Below, piece by piece: positions 1-9,376 of a DNA stretch of 64,000 nucleotides. The first letter of the stretch is position 1. Each line of letters begins with the position of its first letter. Origin of the DNA: Parabacteroides goldsteinii DSM 19448 = WAL 12034 (GTDB lineage: Bacteria; Bacteroidota; Bacteroidia; Bacteroidales; Tannerellaceae); NCBI RefSeq assembly GCF_000969835.1, contig NZ_KQ033912.1:651135-715134 (forward strand). Direction: 5' to 3'. Position numbers and translations under genes: made by a program. The notes beneath the pieces are model-generated. The model made no database searches. It was not told the origin of the DNA and saw only the letters and a list, made by a program, of their open reading frames with translations.

Positions 1-1130
1 GGTACTGGGTGATCTTTATCTCATCCACTTTCGGATCGAACGCGGCTTCCATCAGGAAACGTATCAGATAATCGAACGACTGATAGGGAAAATGCAGCAA
101 AATATCTTTCTTCTTCACTGCCCGGAATACGGAACCTTTCTCATCCAGATAAGGGACACGCATAGGCGTCGGAATCTTCTGCTCCAACTCTTTCCCTTTT
201 GGATTGGGCAATTTAGCCAAGTCCTGCAAATTCAGGTAACGCCCTCCTACAACCAGGTCATCGCGGGTAATGCCGAAAGCCTCACAAATAAATGAAAGGA
301 AATCGTCCGGCATTGCCCGGTCGTACATAAAACGGCTCAGGGCACCGATCTTCCGTTTCTTCACTTTCTTCCGGATGCTTTCAACGATATTACCTTTCTC
401 ATTTTCCAGATAAATATCGGCATCACGGGATATCTTGATACTGTAACAACTGTCAATTATATATCCGGGGAAGATATTCGCCAGGTTCGCACGAATAATA
501 TCATCGATAAACATGATGTAGAACTTCCCTTCATGTTGCGGCAACTCTATAAAGCGAGGTACCTTGGCATAGGGTATCTTCATCAGTGCATAATGATATT
601 CAGGCGCCTGATCTCCTTCCAGTTTCCGCTTGCTTTTCTTTACCATGCGGATCACCAGATACAGACGGCGGTCACGGATAAAGGTACGGATATCCCCAGC
701 CTGTATCATGACAGGCGACAGGAACGGAAACACCTCCTCATTAAAGAAGTTATGAACGAACTCTTCATGGAATGGCTCAGGTTCGCTTCCCTGATAGAGA
801 TAGATATTCTGCCGGTTCAACTCCGGTAATATCTTTTCAGAGAAGATCCGGTAATATTCACGTTGCTGGCGGTTTACTTCATTGGTTATCTCGGTCAACA
901 CTTCTTCGGCCTCATCACCGCTTTCTTCGGTAAAATTCTTTTTCATAATCACCCCGCGATGCTCGGCCACACGTATTTCGTAAAATTCTTCCAGGTTGGA
1001 AGAATAGATAGACAAGAATTTAATCCGCTCATAGACAGGCAACGTATCGTCTTCCGCCTCGAGTAAAACCCGGTAGTTGAAAGACAGCCAACTAACGTCG
1101 CGCTTAAAGTATTTATATGAATTCTCCATC
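1..1130 (-). CDS. ppk1: Polyphosphate kinase 1, 5' part (gene runs off the window)
   Basis: The minus strand from the ATG at 1128-1130 reads without a stop to the window edge, about 376 codons. The product starts MENSYKYFKRDVSWLSFN, matching the N-terminal domain of polyphosphate kinase 1, which makes polyphosphate from ATP reversibly. Further family landmarks follow: an NLEEFYEIRVAEHRG segment near residue 46, and near the edge the KDILLHFPYQSFD and DPKVDEIKITQY segments that open the catalytic head. The phosphorylated histidine and the C-terminal PLD-like domains lie outside. The gene is transcribed away from the phosphodiesterase operon terminator and appears independent of it. Confidence 0.93.
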
Positions 1131-1195
1131 GTATTCTATTCTTAGATGCGTAAATATAGATACTTTATTAGAATAAAAGAAATAGATACTTACAC

Positions 1196-1232
1196 AAAAA
1201 TCGGACAACCCATGGAAGTGTTGCCCGATTTT
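1196..1232 (-). terminator. Intrinsic terminator of the SusC-SusD-phosphodiesterase operon
   Basis: Two 13-base arms (1197-1209 and 1220-1232) pair with one mismatch around a 10-base loop. On the minus strand the stem ends in a short U-rich tail. It lies 44 bases past the stop of the last gene of the operon. Confidence 0.65.
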
Positions 1233-1275
1233 ACCTTTTACCTCACAAATCTACCGTTTCCGGTGAATATAGTCC

Positions 1276-2265
1276 CTACTTTTCCAAATCAAAATCCACT
1301 AAAATAGGACGGTGATCCGATGGATGCCAAAAGTTTGAAAGATTAGCCGGGTCGCGCACCGGTTTCGTATAAGTATCTGTCACGACATCGGCAGCCACAA
1401 TTCTTTCATATAACGGAGAAGTACAATATACGAAATCTATACGCGCCTCCTTTCCGGTCGTTGTCTTAAACTCGCCGGGGTATTTTTTAGCGATCACATC
1501 TATATAAGGCGTATTCTCCCTGATATAATCATGCACCAAAAAACGCGTATCTTCTTCCGGGTAGTTGTAAACTGCATTATCAATTCTTGACCGCGCATTA
1601 AAATCTCCCATCATCATCCAATACTGGCCCGCTGCTTCGGGCACCGAGTCGATCGTATGTTTACAGATATATTCTATTTCCATGCGTCGGTACTTATCCC
1701 CTCCGGATTCCGCTTTGCTGGCCTCCTTATCTTCGGCCCGGAAAGCAAAAGCCTGGGGCCAGGTATGAAGCGTTACTACATTTATCGTCTGTTGGTTGAC
1801 TTCGATCTGAGCCCAACCGGCACCGTGAGTAACGACACTATCCGGTTCCGAGCCGACAATACGCAAGACATTCTTTATCGGATATTTAGAAGTTATCACC
1901 TGAGGATAATTGTCCCGATGACCTCCTATATAACAATATGTATGTCCGTACCGCATTGCCAGTTTCTCCCAGTTATCAGTCAGATAACGGTCCGCAGCCT
2001 CCATAGGATCGGCCGTCCCGGTCTTATAGATGGATTGGGCCTCACACCAGACACAGATATCCGGATTTTGTTCTTTAACCCATTCGACAAAACTGTCATA
2101 ATTATCTCCCTGTCCGGACCACATTCCATTTTGTATATTCCAGTAGAGAAGGCGTAAATGCCCCTTCTCCGAACGTCCGCCGCACGATGTAACAAGACAG
2201 GCTATTGTCCACACAAACGCAAGCATAAAAAATATACGTACCCTGTTAACAAGCTGTTTTTTCAT
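1276..2265 (-). CDS. Endonuclease/exonuclease/phosphatase-fold lipoprotein
   Basis: This 329-residue protein has a lipoprotein signal peptide (hydrophobic residues 10-25, lipobox Cys around residue 28, LVTSC) and then an endonuclease/exonuclease/phosphatase (EEP) fold. Visible family motifs are the LLYWNIQNG strand near residue 40, the metal-binding Glu in CEAQ, GDFNARS around residue 221, and the C-terminal SDHRPI containing the catalytic His. EEP enzymes cleave phosphodiesters or phosphomonoesters in nucleic acids, sphingomyelin or inositol phosphates; the substrate cannot be told from sequence. It is the last gene of an operon, 33 bases after susD, suggesting that the SusCD pair imports a product this enzyme releases at the cell surface or in the periplasm. 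Confidence 0.88.
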   Translation of the reverse strand: MKKQLVNRVRIFFMLAFVWTIACLVTSCGGRSEKGHLRLLYWNIQNGMWSGQGDNYDSFVEWVKEQNPDICVWCEAQSIYKTGTADPMEAADRYLTDNWEKLAMRYGHTYCYIGGHRDNYPQVITSKYPIKNVLRIVGSEPDSVVTHGAGWAQIEVNQQTINVVTLHTWPQAFAFRAEDKEASKAESGGDKYRRMEIEYICKHTIDSVPEAAGQYWMMMGDFNARSRIDNAVYNYPEEDTRFLVHDYIRENTPYIDVIAKKYPGEFKTTTGKEARIDFVYCTSPLYERIVAADVVTDTYTKPVRDPANLSNFWHPSDHRPILVDFDLEK

Positions 2266-2298
2266 TCCTATTTCCTTTTTTTTAGTTTAACATATTAA

Positions 2299-3810
2299 TC
2301 ATTCCGCAGAAGTATAACCCGGATTCTGATCGGTAGACTGGTTCATCGCTTTATTATAGTTGAATTCGGAATCCGGAATCTTCCATAAATAATGTCTTTC
2401 CTGTATGTCTGTCCACGCCCCGTCTTCTACATTATAATATTTCCCGACCAGTTCCTGAGCTTTGCCCAAACGAACAATGAAGTCCCAGTGCTTCCCTTCA
2501 TTGAAGTGCTCGTAAGTTTCTTCCTTAATCAACAAATCAATAAACTCATCCATCGTCTTATAATCCGACAACTTATAATCCAACTCCATATCCGGCACTT
2601 TTGGATCACGCCCATAAGCACGACGGCGAAGCTGATTCAGCATTTCCATAGATTCCTCCGTCGGCCCTCCTGCAACACGTGCTGTCGCTTCCGCAAAAAT
2701 AAGCATTGCATCCGGATAACGGATCAACGGAATAGATACATTTGCACCTCCCCCTTGTGAATTCGGATCCCAATACTTTGTCAAAAGACAGGTGTACTCT
2801 CCGTAAGCATCGGCTCCAAAGATATAAAAACCGACATTCAGCCCATAACGGAGATCATTCTTATCCCAGGTAGATATCACATGATTCCTCAAATCCGTAT
2901 AATGCGTAAAATAGCCGTTCCCATTCAACATCAACTTGCCCGGTTCTATCTCATATTTCGGATGCGATGTATAAGACAGGTAATCCCAGGTTTTGCCGTC
3001 CGTCCGCGATGTCTTGATGTAAAACACCTCTTCCGTCGAAGTTGTCAGGTCATACCCGAATACTTTGTCGAAATCCCTTGAAGTACCGACCTGTACCAAT
3101 GAGTAAACCCCGCTATTGACCACTTCTCCCGCCAATGTTTTGGCTTCTTCATAATGCCCCGTATGCATATACACGTCGGCCAGACATATTCTTACCGCAT
3201 TCTTATTCGGTGTTGCCAAATATCGGGACTTATCCGGGCAATTAGCCAACGCATATTTCAGATCTTCGATAATAAAGGCATAAACATCTTCCTTCGAACT
3301 CTTGGGTACATCCCATGTCGTAATATTATTTTCAGTCTTCAAAGGTACTCCACCCCAGTATTTGACCAGATTAAAATAATTGAATCCTCTCAGGAATCTC
3401 AATTCCCCCAAATAGGATATAATTTCCGCCTCGGTCATTTCCGTTGCCGACGGAAGTTTCTCTATCGCGGTATTACAATACATGATCGCTTTATATAAAT
3501 TTGTCCAGTTAGATTCACTCCGCGTGATATGAGTAGAATTTACAAAACCGTTGTATGCTTTATAAGTCTGGTAAACTCCTTTCGGGTAACAATACTCCGT
3601 ATTGATTTCCAACGTTGCGAAAAAATTAGAATTATAAGCCGACCGCATCACATCCAGCGGAGCCAATACCGCCGCATTCGCTTCTTCCTGTGTATTATAA
3701 AATGTTTCACTCGAAATCGAATATGTATATTTCGTCTCGTCCAGGCAATTGTCACAGGCTTGAAAGATAGAGAGGCAGGCCACTATTGATACTAAAAACT
3801 TACTTTTCAT
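2299..3810 (-). CDS. RagB/SusD family nutrient-uptake lipoprotein
   Basis: A 503-residue SusD-like surface lipoprotein. The signal peptide ends at a lipobox Cys near residue 19. The usual RagB/SusD layout follows: an N-terminal SusD-like segment, an ELRFLRGFNYFNLVKYWGG helix near residue 137 typical of the family, a TPR-like region, and a C-terminal segment with LRRRAYGRD, an EE(T/Y)-E-GKHWDF stretch and LWKIPDSE. It starts 12 bases after the susC stop and is surely cotranscribed with it. SusD proteins cap the SusC barrel and bind the substrate; here the ligand is probably linked to the phosphodiesterase encoded next. Confidence 0.95.
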   Translation of the reverse strand: MKSKFLVSIVACLSIFQACDNCLDETKYTYSISSETFYNTQEEANAAVLAPLDVMRSAYNSNFFATLEINTEYCYPKGVYQTYKAYNGFVNSTHITRSESNWTNLYKAIMYCNTAIEKLPSATEMTEAEIISYLGELRFLRGFNYFNLVKYWGGVPLKTENNITTWDVPKSSKEDVYAFIIEDLKYALANCPDKSRYLATPNKNAVRICLADVYMHTGHYEEAKTLAGEVVNSGVYSLVQVGTSRDFDKVFGYDLTTSTEEVFYIKTSRTDGKTWDYLSYTSHPKYEIEPGKLMLNGNGYFTHYTDLRNHVISTWDKNDLRYGLNVGFYIFGADAYGEYTCLLTKYWDPNSQGGGANVSIPLIRYPDAMLIFAEATARVAGGPTEESMEMLNQLRRRAYGRDPKVPDMELDYKLSDYKTMDEFIDLLIKEETYEHFNEGKHWDFIVRLGKAQELVGKYYNVEDGAWTDIQERHYLWKIPDSEFNYNKAMNQSTDQNPGYTSAE

Positions 3811-3822
3811 TGCTTCTGATTT

Positions 3823-6800
3823 TTAAAATTTGACACTCAAACCCATTGAGATAGTTTTACTGTTCGGATAAGTCAAATGGTCGATACCAGCATTGACATC
3901 ACTCGCTTTTGAACTCACCTCCGGATCCACCCCGTTATACTTGGTAAAGGTTAACCAGTTCTGTGCACTTACAAACACCCGGATACCGCTGAGCCAATTC
4001 CGGGTACTCCATTTTTCACAAGGGAAATTATAGGCCAGACTCACATTTTTCAAACGTAAATAAGAGCCATTCTCGATGAAACGGTCCGAGTACTTTAAAG
4101 AACCGACCGCTTCGACTTTTGGATAATGGACATGAGAATTATCTTGCCCCTCTCTCCAACTTTCATAGTACACTTTGCGTTCGATATTCATGCCTTGCCC
4201 ATAAGAATAGTTTCTCATTTCGCTCAGGTTAAAGACATCATTCCCCTGGCTGCCTTGCAGGAAGAAATTGAAATCCCAGTTTTTATAACGGAAACCGCAA
4301 TTCAGACCATAGGTAAAATCCGGAAAAGGAGATCCGGCAATATACCGGTCTTCCGTATCCGTATATTGACCGTCACCGTTCATATCTACATAAGAAAGAG
4401 ACCCTTTTTCATCTAATCCGGCATCTTTATATACATAAAACGCTCCCAAAGGTTCCCCTTCCCGGATAATGGTTATAGAACCGGAACCATAGTTGCTGTA
4501 AGTCGTTCCCAGAATATCGTCTCCGTCAGCCAGTTCTTCGACTCTATTCTTATTGTGTGCAATATTAAACTGAAGCGTAAAACCGAAATCCTTCTTTTGT
4601 ACGACATCCGCTTCCACCAGAAGTTCGACTCCCCGGTTACTCATACTGCCGATATTCCGGACTGTCGATGAATATCCGGACGAAGACGGTAAGGAAACCG
4701 TATTCAACAGGTCGGTCGTCTTTTTATAATAATAATCGGCTGTAAAACGCAGACGCTGATTGAACAAACCCAAATCGGCACCAATATCCCACTGAGACGT
4801 TGTCTCCCATTTCAGATCTTCCGGGAAAGTGCTGCTTGGTGCATAGTAAGGAACATTATCACTACCAGTCGCTGTTTTCCCGGTGTTCAATAAATTTTGT
4901 GTCATATACGGGTCGATAGCACTCGAACCGGTCCTACCATATCCCAGACGCAGCTTCAAATTGGTAACTTTATCAAATTGCTTCATGAATGGTTCCTCAG
5001 AAATCCTCCATGCCAAAGCTCCCGAAGGGAAATATCCCCAGCGCGATCCTTCCGAATAGCGGCTCGAACCGTCTGCACGAAAGCTGGCTGTCACCAAATA
5101 TTTTCCATTAAAAGAATAGTTGATACGCCCGAGATAAGACATCAGCGCCCATTTGGAATAAGAAGTAGAAGGAGTATTGACTGTTCCTGCCGAAGACAAA
5201 TTATTTGTTTGCTGGACATCACTCAAAAAGGTATTACCGGATGCCGCTATTGATTTATACACATTCTGCTGATAAGTAAAACCGCCCATCAGATTGAATG
5301 AATGAATTTTATTAACAGTAAAGTCATAATTCACAATATCTTCATTTATTACATTGGTGGAACGCTTATGATTCACAGAGGCGGAATTATTCTGATAAAT
5401 ATACTTTTTAGTCGTATAAGCATCATACCGGGAATCAGAGCCTTCCAGACCGAAAGTCGCCTTGACGGAAAGTCCCTTGACTGGTTGAAAGTTGATGGCC
5501 GCATTGATATTCGTCAGATTCGTGACCGTCTTATAAGTAGACTCATAAGCCATACAGATCGGATTTTTAATTTCATGCGACGACCAGGAATACCAGGAAC
5601 GCAAATCCTTATAATCACCGTTTTCATCGTACGGATAAAAGACCGGTGCGGCAGAATAGGTGGCACCGATCATGGACGATCCTCCATTACCTCCTCCGTC
5701 AGACTGGTTCATTTGATTTATCAACGAATATCCCATGTTCAACGAAGCACTGACCATCTTGCTCATTTTCAAATCCAGGCTTGAACGCAGGTTGTATTTA
5801 TCATACGAACTATTATGAATCAAACCATCTTTCATCATAGCCGAACCACTTATGAAATAACTCACGTTGTCCGTACCTCCCGAAACATTAATATTATGAT
5901 TCGAGATTGGGGCGTTCTGGAATACTTCACTCTGCCAGTCCACGCCTTTTCCCATTGCTGCAATATCCGCTTCCGAGAAAGGAGCTTCGCTCAAAATATC
6001 CGCATTAACCAGATATTCATTATAAAACCGTCCCCACTCCCGGGCATTCATTAAATCCAGCTTCTTTATCTGTTTCTGAAAGCCGTATTCAAAATCATAG
6101 GAAACGGTTGTTTTTCCGGTTTTTCCCTTCTTGGTTGTAATCATAACAACGCCATTCGCACCACGTGAACCATAGATCGCTGTCGCCGACGCATCCTTTA
6201 GAATTTCCATGGATTCGATGTCATAAGTATTAACAGAGGAAGTGCTCGCCGGTATTCCGTCAATGATATAAAGCGGAGCATTGTCCCCCTTGATAGAATT
6301 GACTCCCCGAATACGGATCGAGTAATCGCCCGATGGATCTCCGGTATTCTGCGAAAGAACAACCCCCGGAACCCTCCCCTGCAAAGCCTGGATAGGATTA
6401 GAAACAGCAAAGGCTGTAATTTCGTCGGCTTTTATCGCTGACACGGAACCTGTCAAATCCTTCTTCTTCATCGTACCATAGCCGATAACCACGATTTCAT
6501 CCAACGATTCTACATTTTCCTTCATTACGATATTCAAACTCTTCTGTCCTTTTACCGGAATTTCCAACGAATTGTATCCTATATAGGAAACCATCAGGAC
6601 ATCATTTCCCGATACACTCATTGAAAAATTCCCATCCACATCAGTCACGACACCTGTCGCAGAACCTTTTAACACAACATTGGCACCGATAATCGGCTCT
6701 CCTTTCCCATCCACGATATTACCCGTTACAGTATACGTACTTTGTTGGTTAACAATAGGAAAAACATTGGTCTCCGCCCATGTAGATGCAGGAAAGAACT

Positions 6801-6861
6801 GCAATGCTACGGCAAGACATAAAACACCCACTAAATGGAATACATTTTTCTCTCGTTTCAT
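3823..6861 (-). CDS. SusC/RagA family TonB-linked outer membrane transporter
   Basis: A TonB-dependent transporter of about 1012 residues. I place the start at the ATG at 6859-6861 (MKREKNVFHLVG), directly before the signal peptide; an upstream in-frame start at 6909 would add a 16-residue non-signal extension. After cleavage the protein has a CarboxypepD-like beta domain (TVTGNIVDGKGEPIIGANV), a TonB-box region with DEIVVIGYGTMKKKDLTG, a plug with the YGSRGANGVVMITTKKG signature, and a C-terminal beta barrel ending in an aromatic Phe. There is no STN domain and no adjacent sigma/anti-sigma pair, unlike the second SusC in this window. Control may instead sit in the long leader upstream. Confidence 0.95.
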   Translation of the reverse strand: MKREKNVFHLVGVLCLAVALQFFPASTWAETNVFPIVNQQSTYTVTGNIVDGKGEPIIGANVVLKGSATGVVTDVDGNFSMSVSGNDVLMVSYIGYNSLEIPVKGQKSLNIVMKENVESLDEIVVIGYGTMKKKDLTGSVSAIKADEITAFAVSNPIQALQGRVPGVVLSQNTGDPSGDYSIRIRGVNSIKGDNAPLYIIDGIPASTSSVNTYDIESMEILKDASATAIYGSRGANGVVMITTKKGKTGKTTVSYDFEYGFQKQIKKLDLMNAREWGRFYNEYLVNADILSEAPFSEADIAAMGKGVDWQSEVFQNAPISNHNINVSGGTDNVSYFISGSAMMKDGLIHNSSYDKYNLRSSLDLKMSKMVSASLNMGYSLINQMNQSDGGGNGGSSMIGATYSAAPVFYPYDENGDYKDLRSWYSWSSHEIKNPICMAYESTYKTVTNLTNINAAINFQPVKGLSVKATFGLEGSDSRYDAYTTKKYIYQNNSASVNHKRSTNVINEDIVNYDFTVNKIHSFNLMGGFTYQQNVYKSIAASGNTFLSDVQQTNNLSSAGTVNTPSTSYSKWALMSYLGRINYSFNGKYLVTASFRADGSSRYSEGSRWGYFPSGALAWRISEEPFMKQFDKVTNLKLRLGYGRTGSSAIDPYMTQNLLNTGKTATGSDNVPYYAPSSTFPEDLKWETTSQWDIGADLGLFNQRLRFTADYYYKKTTDLLNTVSLPSSSGYSSTVRNIGSMSNRGVELLVEADVVQKKDFGFTLQFNIAHNKNRVEELADGDDILGTTYSNYGSGSITIIREGEPLGAFYVYKDAGLDEKGSLSYVDMNGDGQYTDTEDRYIAGSPFPDFTYGLNCGFRYKNWDFNFFLQGSQGNDVFNLSEMRNYSYGQGMNIERKVYYESWREGQDNSHVHYPKVEAVGSLKYSDRFIENGSYLRLKNVSLAYNFPCEKWSTRNWLSGIRVFVSAQNWLTFTKYNGVDPEVSSKASDVNAGIDHLTYPNSKTISMGLSVKF

Positions 6862-7108
6862 TTTATTAAATAATAATAAATTTGATTTATTGCGGGACAA
6901 AATAAACAAGAAGACGTTTCAGCATGAAGACAAGCGAATGACATTCACCACACATTCTTGCTACAAAACAATGTCCGCATTTCATAATAATTCATTTGGC
7001 AACATTCACGTTGTTACATCAGAATCCTATAAGAAAGGAATAGTACTAAACAAGGTTTCATATCCGGCTGTTCGCCGGGAGTCCAAAATTGAGAGAAAGT
7101 AGACCAAT

Positions 7109-7250
7109 AAAAAAACGTGGACCCATTGTCTTTTCGTATTACGGTCCTGAAAGGTCTACCACAACCCGCTCTCCTCATAATACAACAATGAAGTCCACGC
7201 CTAAACGTGAACGTCCAGTGTACTTGGAAGAGAGCATTTAAAAGTGGTAG
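7109..7250 (-). promoter_or_regulatory. Candidate attenuator or riboswitch-like leader of the susC operon
   Basis: On the minus strand this leader can form an intrinsic terminator: 7193-7199 pairs with 7116-7122 (7 bp), extended by 7185-7190 with 7124-7129 and 7178-7183 with 7136-7141, and followed by seven U (7115-7109). A competing fold is equally well supported. 7206-7212 can pair with 7193-7199, capturing the 5' arm of the terminator around a 6-base loop. 7227-7235 can pair with 7168-7176 (9 bp) and 7244-7250 with 7156-7162 (7 bp), and these two helices are nested and collinear. The folds exclude each other unless a pseudoknot forms. The terminator lies about 250 bases before the susC start. 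I recognise no known riboswitch class; it could also be a free-standing small RNA. Confidence 0.6.
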
Positions 7251-7365
7251 TTTTTCAGCACCTTCGAAATAAACTTTACGTTTTTATATCTTAATATGTC
7301 TTTTAGACAGTTTTATACCATAGGCATAGTTTTAAATTTATATGAATACATTTATGCAAACACCC

Positions 7366-7373
7366 CAAATGTA
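7366..7373 (-). promoter_or_regulatory. Putative -7 box for the susC leader
   Basis: The minus strand carries TACATTTG, an exact match to the Bacteroides -7 consensus TAnnTTTG. A TTG about 24 bases upstream could serve as the -33 element, though the spacing is long. Transcription from here would give a leader of roughly 500 bases before susC and would include the switchable terminator at 7109-7250. Confidence 0.45.
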
Positions 7374-7464
7374 AGAACAATATTTTACATTCCATCACAA
7401 TCTTCAAAATAAATAGCCATAAGTAAACAAAATCATCACAAGCCACTAATATACTCTTTCAAAT

Positions 7465-7546
7465 TCTCATATATTATGATACTGTATTCTTATATATTAT
7501 ACGACTTCGATATCATAATATATGAGAATACAGTATCATAATATAT
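7465..7546. repeat. AT-rich inverted repeat with duplicated arm
   Basis: Positions 7469-7490 and 7525-7546 are perfect 22-base inverted copies separated by 34 bases. A second match, 7465-7481 with 7511-7527 (17 bases), exists because the right arm contains a 13-base motif twice (7511-7523 and 7534-7546). The left arm can thus pair with either right-hand copy. It lies in the divergent region between susC and the phosphoesterase gene and overlaps no coding sequence. It could be a cruciform, a regulator-binding site or a decayed small element. Confidence 0.7.
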
Positions 7547-7689
7547 AAAACTATAATCCCGGAAGCCGTAAAAGACTGGGACTATCGCACCAGAAAGAAA
7601 CCTTTATAAAGAAAATACGAACTAAACTAACTCCGTCAACCGGTTCATTGTAATATTTTCTTACTTTTACATGTTGAAAAGAAACAGTT

Positions 7690-8184
7690 ATGCTTAAAAT
7701 AGGACTTCTCTCAGATACCCATGCTTGGTGGGATGATAAATATGCGGAATATTTCGCAGAATGCGATGAAATATGGCACGCAGGTGATATTGGTTCGGAC
7801 GGGTTGGCAGCAAAGCTAGCTGCTTTGAAACCTTTCCGGGCGGTATATGGAAATATAGACGGGCAATCGCTCCGGTTAGAATATCCCGAAGTGGCTCATT
7901 TTAAAGCGGAAGAAGTAAATGTGATGATGACGCATATAGGCGGCTATCCAGGCCGTTACAACCCGGCTATCCGCAAAGAATTGTACGATACCCGCCCGAA
8001 CTTGTTCATAGCGGGTCATTCGCACATTCTGAAAGTCGCCTTCGACCAATCCCTGAATTGTTTATATATCAATCCGGGCGCAGCCGGCAAAAGCGGCTTC
8101 CATCAGGTCCGTACCCTTATCCGTTTTGTGATTGACGGCAAAAATATTAAAGACCTTGAAGTAATCGAACTGGGTATCCGATAA
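7690..8184 (+). CDS. YfcE/MJ0936-type metallophosphoesterase
   Basis: A 164-residue single-domain phosphoesterase of the calcineurin-like superfamily. The metal-binding motifs appear in order: SDTH at residues 8-11, GDIGS near residue 32, the YGNIDG Asn-containing motif near residue 55, a THIGG motif near residue 77, and GHSH near residue 112. The family hydrolyses phosphodiesters in vitro and its physiological substrate is usually unknown. The length is normal and the ATG at 7690 leads straight into the first strand. It runs divergently from the susC leader and convergently with the next gene. Confidence 0.93.
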   Translation: MLKIGLLSDTHAWWDDKYAEYFAECDEIWHAGDIGSDGLAAKLAALKPFRAVYGNIDGQSLRLEYPEVAHFKAEEVNVMMTHIGGYPGRYNPAIRKELYDTRPNLFIAGHSHILKVAFDQSLNCLYINPGAAGKSGFHQVRTLIRFVIDGKNIKDLEVIELGIR

Positions 8185-8193
8185 ATACCCAGC

Positions 8194-9312
8194 CTACTTA
8201 CCACAGCAGAAACTCTCTGCCAGTAAAATTGTGTTCTGAAGATAAGAGAATTCCTGTTCGAAATATTCACTGAATACACCGGTATGCAGGTTCTCTTCAA
8301 TTTGTTTGGCTGTCCATAACTTACCGCCAGCTCGCTTACACTGGTTAAACTGCTCCTCTGTACGGAGACAGATCACGTAAAGCGATACCAGATGTTTCAC
8401 CTTCTCGTTCTCGAACGTATAACGTATCAGAAAACGGGGATTTACATCCTGCTGTTCGGCGAGTTCGCCAACCGATTCACGCACCGTACTTTCAATACTG
8501 TGCCTGAACAATACATAACTATGGAAAGGGTAATCAATCGTATCCGGAGATACGAACGCATCTTTACTCCTTTTCATCAGATAAAGCATTCCGTCATGAA
8601 TGACGGCAATCCGGACGATCGGATGGTAGTACTTCTTAGGCAACGTGCGGCTGACCGAACGCGCAATACAACCAATAACCTTTCCTCCCTCATTCAACAC
8701 CGGTAACCACATTTCTTTCTGTAAACTACCTTGCATCAACGATAAACGTACCTGCTCATAAAGAATGACCAGAACTCCAATCAATACCCCCAGTTCCCTG
8801 TAAAGGAAACGTTCCGCATGTACATTCTGCATCGTATCCGGAAGGATACTGTAAACCAGGATGACAAACAGATGTAATGTATACAAATTCTGAACCAGCT
8901 GGGCAATGAAATAGAATTCATTCAGCGTCGTACGCATTAAAGTCCGTTTATAAGTCGGGTGCTTTGAAGTCCTTATCTTCTTTAATACTGAGCGCCGGCT
9001 AAAACCGATAAACGCCAGTACTACGACCAACAGCACCTCCGTAATCAACGGAGAATAAATAAACAATACGGGCTCCAGTTTCAAGCAGAGAAAGACGGAA
9101 TACAATACTAAAGTAATTGCAGAAGGCAACAATAAAAATTGATATACCTTATCCTTACTCAACACCTGATACAGAAAAATACATACAAAACAGAAGGTAA
9201 CGCCGATAATGAAAGACAACAGATAAGAAAAATAATTATCCAAAAACATAAAAAGCAACAATGGCAACAGACCAACGGCTTGATTGTCTAATCCCTTCTT
9301 AACTTTGTTCAT
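8194..9312 (-). CDS. Membrane protein with C-terminal NUDIX-like domain
   Basis: A 372-residue protein. Residues 10-110 contain about four hydrophobic segments (LLPLLLFMFLDNYFSYLL, IIGVTFCFVCIFLY and others) and two more lie around 135-185, so the N-terminal half is an integral membrane domain. From about residue 200 the soluble part resembles a NUDIX fold: LPVLNEGGKVIGCIARS, then VRIAVIHDGMLYLMKRSKD, a helix with REsvGEL where the NUDIX box would be, and a closing WTAKQIEENL helix. The catalytic REXXEE motif is degenerate, so hydrolase activity is doubtful and a sensor role is possible. It stands alone between the phosphoesterase and lipA. Function unknown. Confidence 0.75.
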   Translation of the reverse strand: MNKVKKGLDNQAVGLLPLLLFMFLDNYFSYLLSFIIGVTFCFVCIFLYQVLSKDKVYQFLLLPSAITLVLYSVFLCLKLEPVLFIYSPLITEVLLVVVLAFIGFSRRSVLKKIRTSKHPTYKRTLMRTTLNEFYFIAQLVQNLYTLHLFVILVYSILPDTMQNVHAERFLYRELGVLIGVLVILYEQVRLSLMQGSLQKEMWLPVLNEGGKVIGCIARSVSRTLPKKYYHPIVRIAVIHDGMLYLMKRSKDAFVSPDTIDYPFHSYVLFRHSIESTVRESVGELAEQQDVNPRFLIRYTFENEKVKHLVSLYVICLRTEEQFNQCKRAGGKLWTAKQIEENLHTGVFSEYFEQEFSYLQNTILLAESFCCGK

Positions 9313-9376
9313 ACCCTTTCCCCCTTTCTTCGCACTTTAAATATATAACAACCCACTTTGTTAAAAGTTTTGGTAA

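Noticed and set aside
6680..7102. A 140-codon plus-strand frame over the susC start and leader
   Set aside because: Most of it is antisense to the susC signal peptide and CarboxypepD region, the rest covers the untranslated leader, and the product has no family features.
7109..7200. SRP RNA, 6S RNA or a known riboswitch class
   Set aside because: None of the conserved motifs that I know for these RNAs is present; the element is described only by its own pairing.
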